Assembly (NCBI GenBank): GCA_016790695.1
Contig: JAEUOS010000063.1
Span: 62,001 to 126,000 of the forward strand
Direction of reading: 5' to 3'
Length of the DNA stretch: 64,000 nt
Source of the DNA: Burkholderiales bacterium
GTDB taxonomy: Bacteria; Pseudomonadota; Gammaproteobacteria; Burkholderiales; JAEUOS01
How positions within the stretch are numbered: the stretch's first letter is position 1; each line of letters begins with the position of its first letter. The notes under the pieces were generated by a model that did not search any database, was not told the origin of the DNA, and worked only from the letters and a program-made list of their open reading frames with translations. Position numbers and translations under genes: made by a program. Of the stretch, positions 15,944 to 24,463 are shown one piece after another.

Positions 15944-17382
15944 GCGGCGACGCGGCGGCAGCGCGGCTCGCGGCGCTCGAGGCGCGCGCGCGGGAGGATC
16001 TGCGACTGATGTCGTATCCGGCGCGCGACTGGGTGCGGCCGGCGCCGGCGCGATCCGATCCGGTGCTGGATGTCCTGATCGTCGGCGCCGGCCAGTCGGG
16101 CCTGGCCGCGGCCCTCGCGCTGGAGCGGGAAGGCGTCACGCGGATCATGCTCGTCGACGCCAGTCCCGCCGGCTTCGAGGGCCCCTGGGAGACCTACGCG
16201 CGGATGGAAACCCTGCGCACGCCCAAGCACTCGGTGGGACTCGAAGGCGGGCTGCCCTCGCTGTCGGCGCGCGCCTGGCATGCGGCGCGCTACGGCGCGG
16301 CGGCCTGGGAGGGGTTCGCCCGGGTGCGGCGGCACGACTGGATGGATTACCTGCGCTGGCTGCGCGGCTTCGTCGCCGCGCCGGTCCTCAACGACACCCG
16401 TGCCGGGGCGCTCGCCGACGCCGGCGACGGCCTGATCGAGGTGCCCCTCGCGGGACCGCGCGCGCCCGCGCGCGTCTTCGCCCGCCACGTCGTGCTCGCG
16501 ACCGGGTTCGACGGCTGCGGCGAATGGCACGTGCCCGAACACATCGCGTCGGCCGTGCCGCCGGACCGGCTCACCCACTCCAACGTGCCGTTCGACCTCG
16601 CGCGCGTGGCCGGCAGGCGCGTCGGCATCCTCGGTCACGGCGCGTCCGCGTTCGACACCGCCGGCGCGGCGCTCGACGCCGGCGCGAGGAGCGTCGAGAT
16701 CTGCTATCGGCGGCGCGACATTCCGCAGATCAACCCGCACCGTCATCTCGAGTACGTCGGCCTGCTCAAGCACTACCCCGAGATGCCCGCCGCGCTGCGC
16801 TGGGAGATCGCGCATTTCTTCGACACCCGCGACCAGCCGCCGACGCAGAACGCCTGGGACAAGGCGACGTCGTACCCGAACTGCCGGGTCCGGGCCGGCT
16901 GCCCGTGGCTGCGCGTCGCCTTCGAGGGCGGCGAGGTGCGCGTCGACACGCCGGCGGGAACGCTGGCGTACGACTTCGTCGTCGCGGCGACCGGGTCGAT
17001 CGTCCGCCTCGAGGCGCGCGCCGAGCTCGCGCTCGCGGCGCGGCAGATCGCGCGCTGGCGCGATCGCTACACCCCGCCGGCCGCGCTGGCCCACGACGGC
17101 CTGGCCGACTACCCGTTCGTCGGCGCGGAGTATCAGCTGCAGCCGCGCGAGGCCGGCACGGGCTTCGACTGGCTCGGTCGCGTGTACGCCTACAACTTCT
17201 CGAGCTACGTGAGCATGGGGCCGCATTCGACCTCGGTGTCCGCCCACAAGTTCTCGATGCCGCGCATGCTACGCGGCATCACCCGCGCGCTGTTCTTCGG
17301 CCAGATCGACGCGGTCATGCCCGGCATCGCCGCCTACGACGAGATCGAGCTCAACCTCGGGGAGAAGCGAATTGCCGCCTGA
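15940..17382 (+). CDS. FAD/NAD(P)-dependent flavoprotein monooxygenase-like protein (paralogue A)
   Basis: 480 residues with two dinucleotide-binding fingerprints: GAGQSG near residue 50 (FAD) and GHGASAFD near 230 (NADPH), as in flavin-containing and Baeyer-Villiger monooxygenases. The segment before the second fingerprint, RLTHSNVPFDLARVAG, stands where the FMO/BVMO signature lies. ATG 15940 overlaps the AllA-like stop. It shares architecture and many blocks (EGPW-TFARM-like, LRTPK, RWRDRY-like) with the gene at 20063-21496, so the operon carries two diverged copies. Likely role: oxygenation of the heterocycle, or electron supply. Confidence 0.82.
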   Translation: MSGDAAAARLAALEARAREDLRLMSYPARDWVRPAPARSDPVLDVLIVGAGQSGLAAALALEREGVTRIMLVDASPAGFEGPWETYARMETLRTPKHSVGLEGGLPSLSARAWHAARYGAAAWEGFARVRRHDWMDYLRWLRGFVAAPVLNDTRAGALADAGDGLIEVPLAGPRAPARVFARHVVLATGFDGCGEWHVPEHIASAVPPDRLTHSNVPFDLARVAGRRVGILGHGASAFDTAGAALDAGARSVEICYRRRDIPQINPHRHLEYVGLLKHYPEMPAALRWEIAHFFDTRDQPPTQNAWDKATSYPNCRVRAGCPWLRVAFEGGEVRVDTPAGTLAYDFVVAATGSIVRLEARAELALAARQIARWRDRYTPPAALAHDGLADYPFVGAEYQLQPREAGTGFDWLGRVYAYNFSSYVSMGPHSTSVSAHKFSMPRMLRGITRALFFGQIDAVMPGIAAYDEIELNLGEKRIAA

Positions 17383-18526
17383 GCCGGACGCGCTGTTCGA
17401 TCCGGCGCGCTACGCGAAGGTGCGCCGGCCGCTGCTGGAGGCCGAGGGCCTGCCGGCGGCGTGCTACACGGACGCCGAATTCTTCCGGCGGGAACTCGAC
17501 ACGGTGTTTCGCGGGGGCTGGCTCCTGGCCGGCCGCGCGGAGCGGATTCCCGCGCGCGGCGACTACTTCACCGTCGACTTCGCCGCCGCCAGCCTGGTCG
17601 TGATCCGCGACGCCGAGGGCCGCGTGCGCGCCTATGCCAACGCCTGCCGGCATCGCGGCGCGCGCCTGGTCACGGGCGAGGGCAACTGCCGCGCCTTCGT
17701 CTGCGCCTACCACTCCTGGACCTACGCGCTCGACGGCAGCCTGCGCGGCTGCCCCGGGATGGAGGAGACGCGGGACTTCTCGCGCGCGGACTACGGCCTC
17801 GACGAGATCCGCTGCGAGACCTGGGACGGCTTCATCTTCTACAACCTCGACGGCCGCGCGCCGCCGCTGGCGGCGTGGCTGGGTGAGCTGCCGGCCCGCC
17901 TCGCGCCCTATCGCTTCGCCGACATGGCGGCCACGCGCATCCGCGTGCACGACCTCGACTGCAACTGGAAGACCTGGGTCGAGAACTACATGGAGGGGTA
18001 CCACATCCCCACCGTGCACCGCGCCACCATCAGCGCGCACAAGGCGGTCAACACGCCCGAGGACCCGGCGGGCAGCGGCCAGTACCGCGCGATCTTCGAG
18101 CGCCACGAAGGCACGCTGGCGCTGCTGCCGGGCGACAGCGGCTTCCCGCCGCTCGAAGGGCTCGACGACGAGTCGACGCGCGGCAGCCGTTTCATGCTGG
18201 TCTACCCCGCGACCATGCTGGCGCTGACGATCGACGCGATGTGGACCTTCCACGTGCTGCCGCTCGGCCCCGAGCGCACCCGGGTCATCCACACCTCGCT
18301 GTTCCCGTCGAGCCGTTTGTCGCGACCGGACTTCGAGGCGCTCGCCGCGAACTACTACAAGCGCCAGGATCGCGTCGTGCAGGAGGACAACGACATCACG
18401 ATCCTGCAGCAGCAGGGCCTGCGCTCGCCGCTGACCCGTCCCGGGCGCTTCGCGGCCAAGGAGAAGATCGTGCACGCCCTCGACAACTGGGTGCTCGACC
18501 GCGTGCTCGGGACCGGCACGCCATGA
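17372..18526 (+). CDS. Rieske-type ring-hydroxylating oxygenase, large subunit
   Basis: 384 residues. The Rieske [2Fe-2S] centre is CRH (Cys92, His94) plus CAYH (Cys111, His114). The mononuclear iron site is ENYMEGYH with His211 and His216 and probably Asp339 in QEDND. Such oxygenases add O2-derived hydroxyls to rings or demethylate. TTG 17372 is proposed as start, eleven bases inside the preceding gene, with GGGGAGAAG just upstream; no nearby ATG fits. It overlaps the next gene by four bases. No dedicated ferredoxin or reductase gene is in the operon, so electrons come from elsewhere or from one of the two flavoproteins. Confidence 0.9.
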   Translation: MPPEPDALFDPARYAKVRRPLLEAEGLPAACYTDAEFFRRELDTVFRGGWLLAGRAERIPARGDYFTVDFAAASLVVIRDAEGRVRAYANACRHRGARLVTGEGNCRAFVCAYHSWTYALDGSLRGCPGMEETRDFSRADYGLDEIRCETWDGFIFYNLDGRAPPLAAWLGELPARLAPYRFADMAATRIRVHDLDCNWKTWVENYMEGYHIPTVHRATISAHKAVNTPEDPAGSGQYRAIFERHEGTLALLPGDSGFPPLEGLDDESTRGSRFMLVYPATMLALTIDAMWTFHVLPLGPERTRVIHTSLFPSSRLSRPDFEALAANYYKRQDRVVQEDNDITILQQQGLRSPLTRPGRFAAKEKIVHALDNWVLDRVLGTGTP

Positions 18527-19254
18527 GCACCGTCGCGCCGGGGAGCGCGCCCGCGGTCAGCGTCGCCGCGCGCCCGGATGCGCTCGCGATCCGGCCCGCC
18601 GAGACCGCGCTGGTGGTCGTCGACATGCAGAACGGCTTTCTCAAGCCGGGCGGCTACTTCGATGCGGTCGGCTACGACCTCGGCCACGCGCCGCGCACCA
18701 TCGCGCAGGTGGGGCGCTGCGTGGCGGCCGCGCGTGCCGCCGGCATCCAGGTGGTGTTCATCCAGAGCGGCTTCGACGCGCGTCACCTGTGCGTCGGCGG
18801 GCCGAGTGCGCCGGTCTGGCACAAGTCCGAGGCGCAGGTGCTGATGCACAGTCGTCCGGAACTGGCGTTCCGCCTGATCACCGACGGTACCTGGGACTAC
18901 GAGCTGGTCGAGGAGCTGGCGCCGGCGCCGGACGAGCCGGTGATCCGCAAGTCGCGCTACAGCGCCTTCGCCGGCACCAGCCTGGACCAGTTCCTGCGCG
19001 CGCGGCGCATCGTGAGCCTGGTCTTCTGCGGCGTTGCCGCCAACGTCTGCGTCGAGAGCACGCTGCGCGAGGCCTATCATCGCGAGTACTTCTGCCTGCT
19101 CGTCGAGGACGCCACCCACCACGCCGGGCCGTCGTTCCTGGCCGACGCGACCGCATGGAACGTCGAGCGCTTCTTCGGCTGGGTCACCGGGGTGGCGGCG
19201 TTCGAGGGCGCCGTCGCCGGCCCGGCCCGGGCCTGCGCGGCGGCACCGGCATGA
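18523..19254 (+). CDS. Isochorismatase-fold amidohydrolase, RutB-like
   Basis: 243 residues. The cysteine-hydrolase triad is Asp34 (VVVDMQN), Lys143 (IRKSRYSAF) and Cys176 (AANVCVEST). The sequence follows E. coli RutB, the ureidoacrylate amidohydrolase of uracil degradation, over its whole length as I recall it: PGGYFD, HKSEA, TWDYELVEEL, LEYF-like REYF, EDATHHAGP and FFGWV all align. It probably cleaves the ureido C-N bond of an opened pyrimidine-like ring. ATG 18523 and its stop each overlap neighbours by four bases. No RutA-type flavin monooxygenase is present, so the upstream ring opening differs from the Rut pathway. Confidence 0.88.
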   Translation: MSTVAPGSAPAVSVAARPDALAIRPAETALVVVDMQNGFLKPGGYFDAVGYDLGHAPRTIAQVGRCVAAARAAGIQVVFIQSGFDARHLCVGGPSAPVWHKSEAQVLMHSRPELAFRLITDGTWDYELVEELAPAPDEPVIRKSRYSAFAGTSLDQFLRARRIVSLVFCGVAANVCVESTLREAYHREYFCLLVEDATHHAGPSFLADATAWNVERFFGWVTGVAAFEGAVAGPARACAAAPA

Positions 19255-20066
19255 CCCGGCCGTCCGTCGCGATGTTCGGACTCGGCGCGCTGGGCGCCGT
19301 GCTCGCGGCGCGCCTGCATGCGGCGGGCTGCGCGCTGGCGGCGCACGATCCGCGGCCCGCGGCGCTCGCCGCCCACCGCAGCGCGTGCGGGGCAGACACG
19401 GTGCGCGCCGCGGAGGCGCAGGTGCACGTGAGCTGCGTGACCGACGAGAGCGCCGCGGAGCAGTTGTACTTCGCGCCCGGCGGCTGGGCCGAGAGCCTGC
19501 GGCCCGGGTGCCTCGCGATCGACCACACGACCACCGGTCCCGCGTTCGCGCGCCGGGCCGCGGCCGCGCTGGCCGCGCGCGGCGTCGGCTTCGTCGACGC
19601 GCCGCTCTCGGGCGGGGTCGGCGGCGCGCGCGCCGGCAGGCTGCTGGCGCTGCTCGGCGGCGCCGCGGCCGACCGCGAGCGCGCGGCGCCGGTGCTTGCC
19701 GCCTATTGCGCCCGTCAGGTCGCGTTCGGACCGGCCGGCAGCGGCCAGGCGGCCAAGCTCGCCAACCAGTTGTGCATCGCCGGCACGCTGGCCGGGCTCG
19801 ACGCGGCCGCCGCCTTCGCGCGGGCCAACGCACTGGACGTCGGCCAGCTGTTCGCGGCGCTGGCGGCCGGCTCGGCGTCGTCCGCGCAGATGGAGCAGCA
19901 CGCGCCGATGCTCGCCGCAGCCGATGCGGCGTTCGGGGAACGCTTCGGCTGGATCGCCAAGGATCTCGCGCTGGCCCTGGAGAGTGCGGCCGCCGCGCCG
20001 CCCGCCGCGGCGCTGGCCGGCTGGGTGCTCGCGTGCGCGCACGGTGCGCCGGCGGGGGCGGCATGA
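19251..20066 (+). CDS. NAD(P)-dependent 3-hydroxyisobutyrate dehydrogenase-family oxidoreductase
   Basis: 271 residues. The Rossmann fingerprint is GLGALG (residues 10-15), the substrate motif is DAPLSGG (117-122 region), and the catalytic lysine is Lys169 in GSGQAAKLANQ. Family members oxidise beta-hydroxyacids or reduce semialdehydes. In the uracil Rut route malonic semialdehyde is reduced to 3-hydroxypropionate, so a similar late step on the C3 product is plausible here. It overlaps both neighbours by four bases, arguing for strict co-expression. Confidence 0.87.
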   Translation: MTRPSVAMFGLGALGAVLAARLHAAGCALAAHDPRPAALAAHRSACGADTVRAAEAQVHVSCVTDESAAEQLYFAPGGWAESLRPGCLAIDHTTTGPAFARRAAAALAARGVGFVDAPLSGGVGGARAGRLLALLGGAAADRERAAPVLAAYCARQVAFGPAGSGQAAKLANQLCIAGTLAGLDAAAAFARANALDVGQLFAALAAGSASSAQMEQHAPMLAAADAAFGERFGWIAKDLALALESAAAAPPAAALAGWVLACAHGAPAGAA

Positions 20067-21496
20067 GCCTCGCGGCGCTGCGCGAACGCCTCGCGGCGGA
20101 CAATGAATGGCTGGCCTATCCGGCGAAGCCGTGGGCGGCGGCGCCGGCGGGGGTGCTCAACTGCGCGATCGTCGGCGGCGGCCAGTTCGGCCTGACCATC
20201 GCCTGGGGCCTGAAGCGCGAGTGTGTCGGGGCGGTGCGCGTGTTCGACCGCAACCCGGCCGGCCGCGAGGGGCCCTGGACCACCTTCGCGCGCATGCACA
20301 TGCTGCGCACACCCAAGGACCTCGCCGGCCATGATCTCGGCAACGCGGCCCTGACGTTTCGCGCCTGGTACGAGGCGCAGCACGGACGCGAGGCATGGCA
20401 GCGGCTGTTCCGCATCAGCCGGCAGGACTGGCAGGCCTATCTCGGCTGGTACCGCGAGGTCACCGGGGTCGACGTGCAGAACGAGACCGAGGTCGTCGCG
20501 GTCGCCCCGCCGGACGCGTCCTCGCCGCACTTCCGCCTCACGGTGCGCGATGCCACGGGCGACCGCGTGGTCGCCGCGCGCACCGTGGTCTTCGCCAGCG
20601 GTGCGGAAGGCTCGGGCGGCCATGCGGTGCCGGCGTTCATCGCCGAGGCGCTGCCGGCGCATCTGTACGCGCACACCAACGACTGGCCGTTCGACTTCGC
20701 GCGGCTCGCGGACAAGCGCGTCGGCCTCATCGGTGCCGGTGCGTCGTCATTCGACACGGCGATCGCCGCGCTCGAGGGCGGCGCGCGCGAGGCGGTCCTG
20801 TGCTTTCGCCGCGATCGGCTGCCCACCGCCAACCCGCGCCGGTGGATGGAGTACGCCGGCTTCCTCGCCCACTATCCGGAACTCCCGGACGCGCACAAGT
20901 GGGCCTACATGCAGCGGCTGTATGCGCTCAGCCAGCCGCCGCCGCAGCCGACCTTCGAGCGCGCGCTCGCGCTGCCCGGGTTCCGCATGGCGCCGGCGAC
21001 GCCCTGGCTGGCGGTCGAAGAGCACGCCGGGCAGGTGCGGGTGCGCACGCCGGGTGGCTGGGAGCACTTCGACTTCGTCTTCGCCGCCACCGGCATCTTC
21101 GTGGATCTCGCGGGCCGCCCCGAGATGGCGCAGATCGCGCGCCACTGCGCGTTCTGGCGCGATCGCTATGCGCCGCCGCCGGCGTTCGCCGAACCGCGGC
21201 TGGGCGGGTTCCCCTACCTCGGGAGCCACTGCGAGTTCACCGAGCGCGTTGCCGGCACCGCGCCATGGCTCGGCCGCGCGTTCACCATCACGCGCGCGGC
21301 GACGCTGTCGATGGGGCCATCGGCGGCGTCGAACAGCAACGTCAAGTACACCGCGCCGCGCATCGTCGCCGGCGTCACCCGGGCCTTGTTCCTCGACGAG
21401 GCCGACGCCGCGCTCGCGCAGTTCATGTCCGAGGAACACCATGAGCTGGCGCCGGCCGCGGTGGCGGCGGCGCAGGCGCAAGGGGGCGGCGAGTGA
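20063..21496 (+). CDS. FAD/NAD(P)-dependent flavoprotein monooxygenase-like protein (paralogue B)
   Basis: 477 residues, paralogous to the gene at 15940-17382. Fingerprints are GGGQFG near residue 39 (FAD) and GAGASSFD near 228 (NADPH). The preceding HTNDWPFDFARLADKR resembles the His/Trp signature of Baeyer-Villiger and N-hydroxylating monooxygenases. ATG 20063 overlaps the previous stop, and its own stop overlaps the nitrilase GTG. Retaining two diverged copies in one operon suggests sequential oxidations or a heteromeric enzyme. The substrate is not visible from sequence. Confidence 0.83.
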   Translation: MSLAALRERLAADNEWLAYPAKPWAAAPAGVLNCAIVGGGQFGLTIAWGLKRECVGAVRVFDRNPAGREGPWTTFARMHMLRTPKDLAGHDLGNAALTFRAWYEAQHGREAWQRLFRISRQDWQAYLGWYREVTGVDVQNETEVVAVAPPDASSPHFRLTVRDATGDRVVAARTVVFASGAEGSGGHAVPAFIAEALPAHLYAHTNDWPFDFARLADKRVGLIGAGASSFDTAIAALEGGAREAVLCFRRDRLPTANPRRWMEYAGFLAHYPELPDAHKWAYMQRLYALSQPPPQPTFERALALPGFRMAPATPWLAVEEHAGQVRVRTPGGWEHFDFVFAATGIFVDLAGRPEMAQIARHCAFWRDRYAPPPAFAEPRLGGFPYLGSHCEFTERVAGTAPWLGRAFTITRAATLSMGPSAASNSNVKYTAPRIVAGVTRALFLDEADAALAQFMSEEHHELAPAAVAAAQAQGGGE

Positions 21497-22467
21497 GCCG
21501 GCCGCTGACGGTGGCGGTGGTGCAGGCGTCGCCGGTCTGGCTCGACCGCGCGGACACCACCGCCCGCGCCTGCGATTGGATCGCGCAGGCCGCTGCGCGC
21601 GGCGCGCGGGTCATCGCCTTTCCCGAGTCGTTCATACCTGCCTTTCCGTATGGCATCTGGCACCACGGGCTCGCGGCGAACCAGGCGTTCTTCCGCAGGC
21701 TCCACGAGGCCGCCGTTGTCGTCGGCGGGCCCGAGACGGCGGCGCTGGCCGCGGCGGCGCGGCGCGCCGGCGCGGTGGTGGTGATCGGCGTCACCGAGCG
21801 CGACGGCGGCAGCCTCTACAACACGCAGCTGTTCTTCGACGCCGACGGCACGCTCGCCCTGCGCCGGCGCAAGCTGAAACCGACCAATGCCGAGCGCCTC
21901 GTCTGGGGCGAAGGCGACGGCAGCGGGCTGGCCGTGCTGTCGACCGCAGCCGGCCGCATCGGCGGGCTGATCTGCGGCGAGCACAACTTCGCGCTGGCGC
22001 GCTACACCATGCAGTCCCTGGGGGAGGAGATCCACGTGGCAAGCTATCCCGATCCGCTGATGGAGGGGCGCGGCTTCGCCGACCGCCTCGAGGCCGCGGT
22101 GCGGCACTATGCGGCCGAAGGCCAGTGCTTCGTGCTCAACGCCACCGGCTTCATCGACGCGGCGACCCGCGCGGTGGCCTTCGACACGCCCGAGGCGGCC
22201 GCCGAGCTGGCGGACCCGCGCGGCCTGAATGGCGCCTCGTCGATCATCGCGCCGTCCGGCGAGGTGCTTGCCGGGCCGCTCTCCGGCCGCGAAGGCATCC
22301 TGACCGCCGACATCGACCTCGCCGGCATCGCCTACGCGAAGTACTGGTTCGACGCCGCCGGGCATTCGGCGCGCCACGACATCTTCCGGCTCCAGGTCGA
22401 CTTCGCGCCGCGTCGCGCGGTGACGGCCGCGCCGGAGCCGGCACCGCTCGCGGGGGGCACGCCATGA
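21493..22467 (+). CDS. Nitrilase/carbon-nitrogen hydrolase family protein
   Basis: 324 residues with the full nitrilase triad: Glu45 (FPESF), Lys129 (KLKPT) and Cys161 (LICGEHNF). The long insert FIPAFPYGIWHHG and overall length fit true nitrilases and aliphatic/aromatic nitrile hydrolases better than short amidases. It converts a nitrile or amide to acid and ammonia in the cytoplasm. GTG 21493 overlaps the previous stop. In this operon it could release ammonia from an opened heterocycle; a natural nitrile substrate is the alternative. Confidence 0.88.
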   Translation: MSRPLTVAVVQASPVWLDRADTTARACDWIAQAAARGARVIAFPESFIPAFPYGIWHHGLAANQAFFRRLHEAAVVVGGPETAALAAAARRAGAVVVIGVTERDGGSLYNTQLFFDADGTLALRRRKLKPTNAERLVWGEGDGSGLAVLSTAAGRIGGLICGEHNFALARYTMQSLGEEIHVASYPDPLMEGRGFADRLEAAVRHYAAEGQCFVLNATGFIDAATRAVAFDTPEAAAELADPRGLNGASSIIAPSGEVLAGPLSGREGILTADIDLAGIAYAKYWFDAAGHSARHDIFRLQVDFAPRRAVTAAPEPAPLAGGTP

Positions 22468-23537
22468 GGACCGTGCTGCACTGCTTCGACATGGGGGGCG
22501 CGGGCGACGTCGGCGCGCTCGCCGCGTGGCTGTCGACCCAGCCGCTCGACGACCTGCGCCGCCTGGTGATATTCGCCAAGACCGAGGGCCACCATGCGCC
22601 CAACGACTTCTCGCGCGAGCTGCTGAAGACGAAGCTCGGCCTGCTGTTCGGCGAGCTCGGCCTCGGCGACACGCGGGCGATGTCGATGCTGGCGATCGGC
22701 AGCGAGGGCGTGGGTTCCCCGCAGGGATTCGCATTCGCAAGGTTCGGCGAGGCCGGCGCGACGGCAGCGGACCCGCGGGCGCCGGCGCGCCTGGCCCTGG
22801 GCTTCGCGCGAAGCGAGGTCGTCCCGATCGCCGAGATCGGCACCACGGCGCTCGTCGATCGCACGGCGCAGACGGCACAGGCGGCCATGCGTGACGCCGG
22901 TCTGGCACCGGACCAGGTGGGCCTGCTCTTCATCAAGACGCCGACCCTGGCGGCGCGCCATCCCGAAGCGACGCCGGAACGCGTCGCGATGCACCGGGGG
23001 CGCGCGGTGTCGGCGCTCGGCGGCGGCGTCGCCCTCGGCGAGGTCGAGCGCGCGCGCGTGAGCGACGCGGCCATCGCCGTCGACCTGTCGCTGTATTCGC
23101 GTCGCGTGCAGGCGGTGACCGGCGCCGAGATCACGCGCGTGGAGGTGGTGGCGATGGGCAATCGTCCGGGCGCGGCGGGCGACCTCGTGATCGACACCAC
23201 GCACACCGTCGACCTGCTCGACCAGGCCTCGATCCGGCGCCTGCTCGCGCGCCACGGCGTGCGCTGCGACACCGACGGTGCGCTGCTGGACGGTGATCGT
23301 GTCGCCGGCCTGATCGTCAAGACCATGGTGCCCGAGTCCGGCATGCTGCGCGGCGCGCGCACGACGGTCTACACCAGCGCCTGGGCGCCCGAGTCGCACA
23401 TGCGCGCCGCCGCGTCCGGTGTGCTGGGCAGCCTGCTCGGCCATCTGCGCTTTTTCGTCAGTGCCGATGCGGTGCACCAGGCGCCGGAAGGGGGCGGGGT
23501 CGCCAGCGCGATCCTGCGCGTCGCCGGCGGGCACTGA
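22464..23537 (+). CDS. Ring-opening amidohydrolase (barbiturase / cyanuric acid hydrolase family)
   Basis: 357 residues in three similar domains, each giving one Ser-Lys pair: Lys39 (FAKTEG) with Ser80 (AIGSEG), Lys158 (FIKTP) with Ser183 (AVSALGGGVALGE) and Lys286 (IVKTMVP) with Ser333 (FVSADAVHQAPEGGG). This threefold arrangement is found only in the AtzD/barbiturase family, which hydrolyses a cyclic imide of barbiturate or cyanurate to an open ureido acid. All six residues are kept, so it should be active. The neighbours (RutB-like, AllA-like) favour a pyrimidine-type ring such as barbiturate over triazine, but a new substrate is possible. ATG 22464 overlaps the nitrilase stop. Confidence 0.9.
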   Translation: MRTVLHCFDMGGAGDVGALAAWLSTQPLDDLRRLVIFAKTEGHHAPNDFSRELLKTKLGLLFGELGLGDTRAMSMLAIGSEGVGSPQGFAFARFGEAGATAADPRAPARLALGFARSEVVPIAEIGTTALVDRTAQTAQAAMRDAGLAPDQVGLLFIKTPTLAARHPEATPERVAMHRGRAVSALGGGVALGEVERARVSDAAIAVDLSLYSRRVQAVTGAEITRVEVVAMGNRPGAAGDLVIDTTHTVDLLDQASIRRLLARHGVRCDTDGALLDGDRVAGLIVKTMVPESGMLRGARTTVYTSAWAPESHMRAAASGVLGSLLGHLRFFVSADAVHQAPEGGGVASAILRVAGGH

Positions 23538-23539
23538 GC

Positions 23540-24436
23540 GTGCGCCGCCACGGCCGCTATCCCTACGTGCCGATCGCCGGGCGGCCGGTCTACGACTGGC
23601 CGAACGGCGCGCGCCTGGCGTTCTACGTGGCGATCAACGTCGAGGTGTTTCCGTTCGGCGAGGGGCTGGGGCCGGAGCTGAACCCGCGCCAGCCCGAGCC
23701 CGACATTCCCAATTACACCTGGCGCGACTGGGGCAACCGCGTCGGCATCTGGCGCCTGCTCGACCTGTTCGACGAGTTCGACCTGCCGCTCACCGCCAAC
23801 CTCAACACGGCGGTGTACGACGAATGCCCGCAGATCGCGGCGGCCCTGCGCGAGCGCGGCGCCGAGATCGTCGGCCACGGACGCACCAACGCCGAGCGCC
23901 AGGCCGACATGGACGAGGCGACCGAGCGCGCGATGATCGCCGAGGTCACCGCGCGCATCGGCGCCGCCGAAGGTGCGCCGCCGCAGGGGTGGATGGGGCC
24001 GTGGGTCAACGAGACCGGCGTCACGCCGGACCTCCTCAGGGAGGCCGGCTATCGCTACGTGATGGACTGGATGATGGATGAGCAGCCGGTGTGGCTGTCC
24101 ACGCGCGCCGGCCCGCTGATCGCGCTGCCCTATGCGCGCCCGACCAACGACATCACCGCGCTCCATGGGGCGAAGGTCGCGCCGTCGGCCTGGGCCGACA
24201 TGCTCGTCGACCAGTTCGACGAGATGCTGCGCCAGGCGACCCGCGAGCCGCTGGTGTTCAACCTCTCGCTGCATCCCTACCTGGTCGGGCACGCCTATCG
24301 CCTGGTGCACCTGCGACGGGCGGTGGCGCACATCTGCGCGCAGCGCGAGCGCATCTGGGCCGCGCGTGCCGGCGAGATCGCGGCGCACGCGGCGGCGCAG
24401 GGCGCGCGGATTCCGGGCTTCGCGCCGGCGCGCTGA
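23540..24436 (+). CDS. Polysaccharide deacetylase family protein, PuuE-like (second copy)
   Basis: 298 residues, GTG start two bases after the ring-opening amidohydrolase stop. The NodB-type fold is recognised by WPNGARLAFYVAINVE near the N-terminus, VGIWRLLDLFDEF, GAEIVGHGRTNAE and LSLHPYLVGHAYR. It resembles the PuuE/allantoinase branch rather than secreted chitin deacetylases: there is no signal peptide, so it acts in the cytoplasm. As the last gene of the sigma-54 operon it may hydrolyse a second cyclic amide or an N-acyl intermediate. It shares family but not close sequence with the PuuE-like gene at 13128-14069. Confidence 0.87.
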   Translation: MRRHGRYPYVPIAGRPVYDWPNGARLAFYVAINVEVFPFGEGLGPELNPRQPEPDIPNYTWRDWGNRVGIWRLLDLFDEFDLPLTANLNTAVYDECPQIAAALRERGAEIVGHGRTNAERQADMDEATERAMIAEVTARIGAAEGAPPQGWMGPWVNETGVTPDLLREAGYRYVMDWMMDEQPVWLSTRAGPLIALPYARPTNDITALHGAKVAPSAWADMLVDQFDEMLRQATREPLVFNLSLHPYLVGHAYRLVHLRRAVAHICAQRERIWAARAGEIAAHAAAQGARIPGFAPAR

Positions 24437-24463
24437 GGGCTGCCGCGCGCGCCCCTGCCGGCC

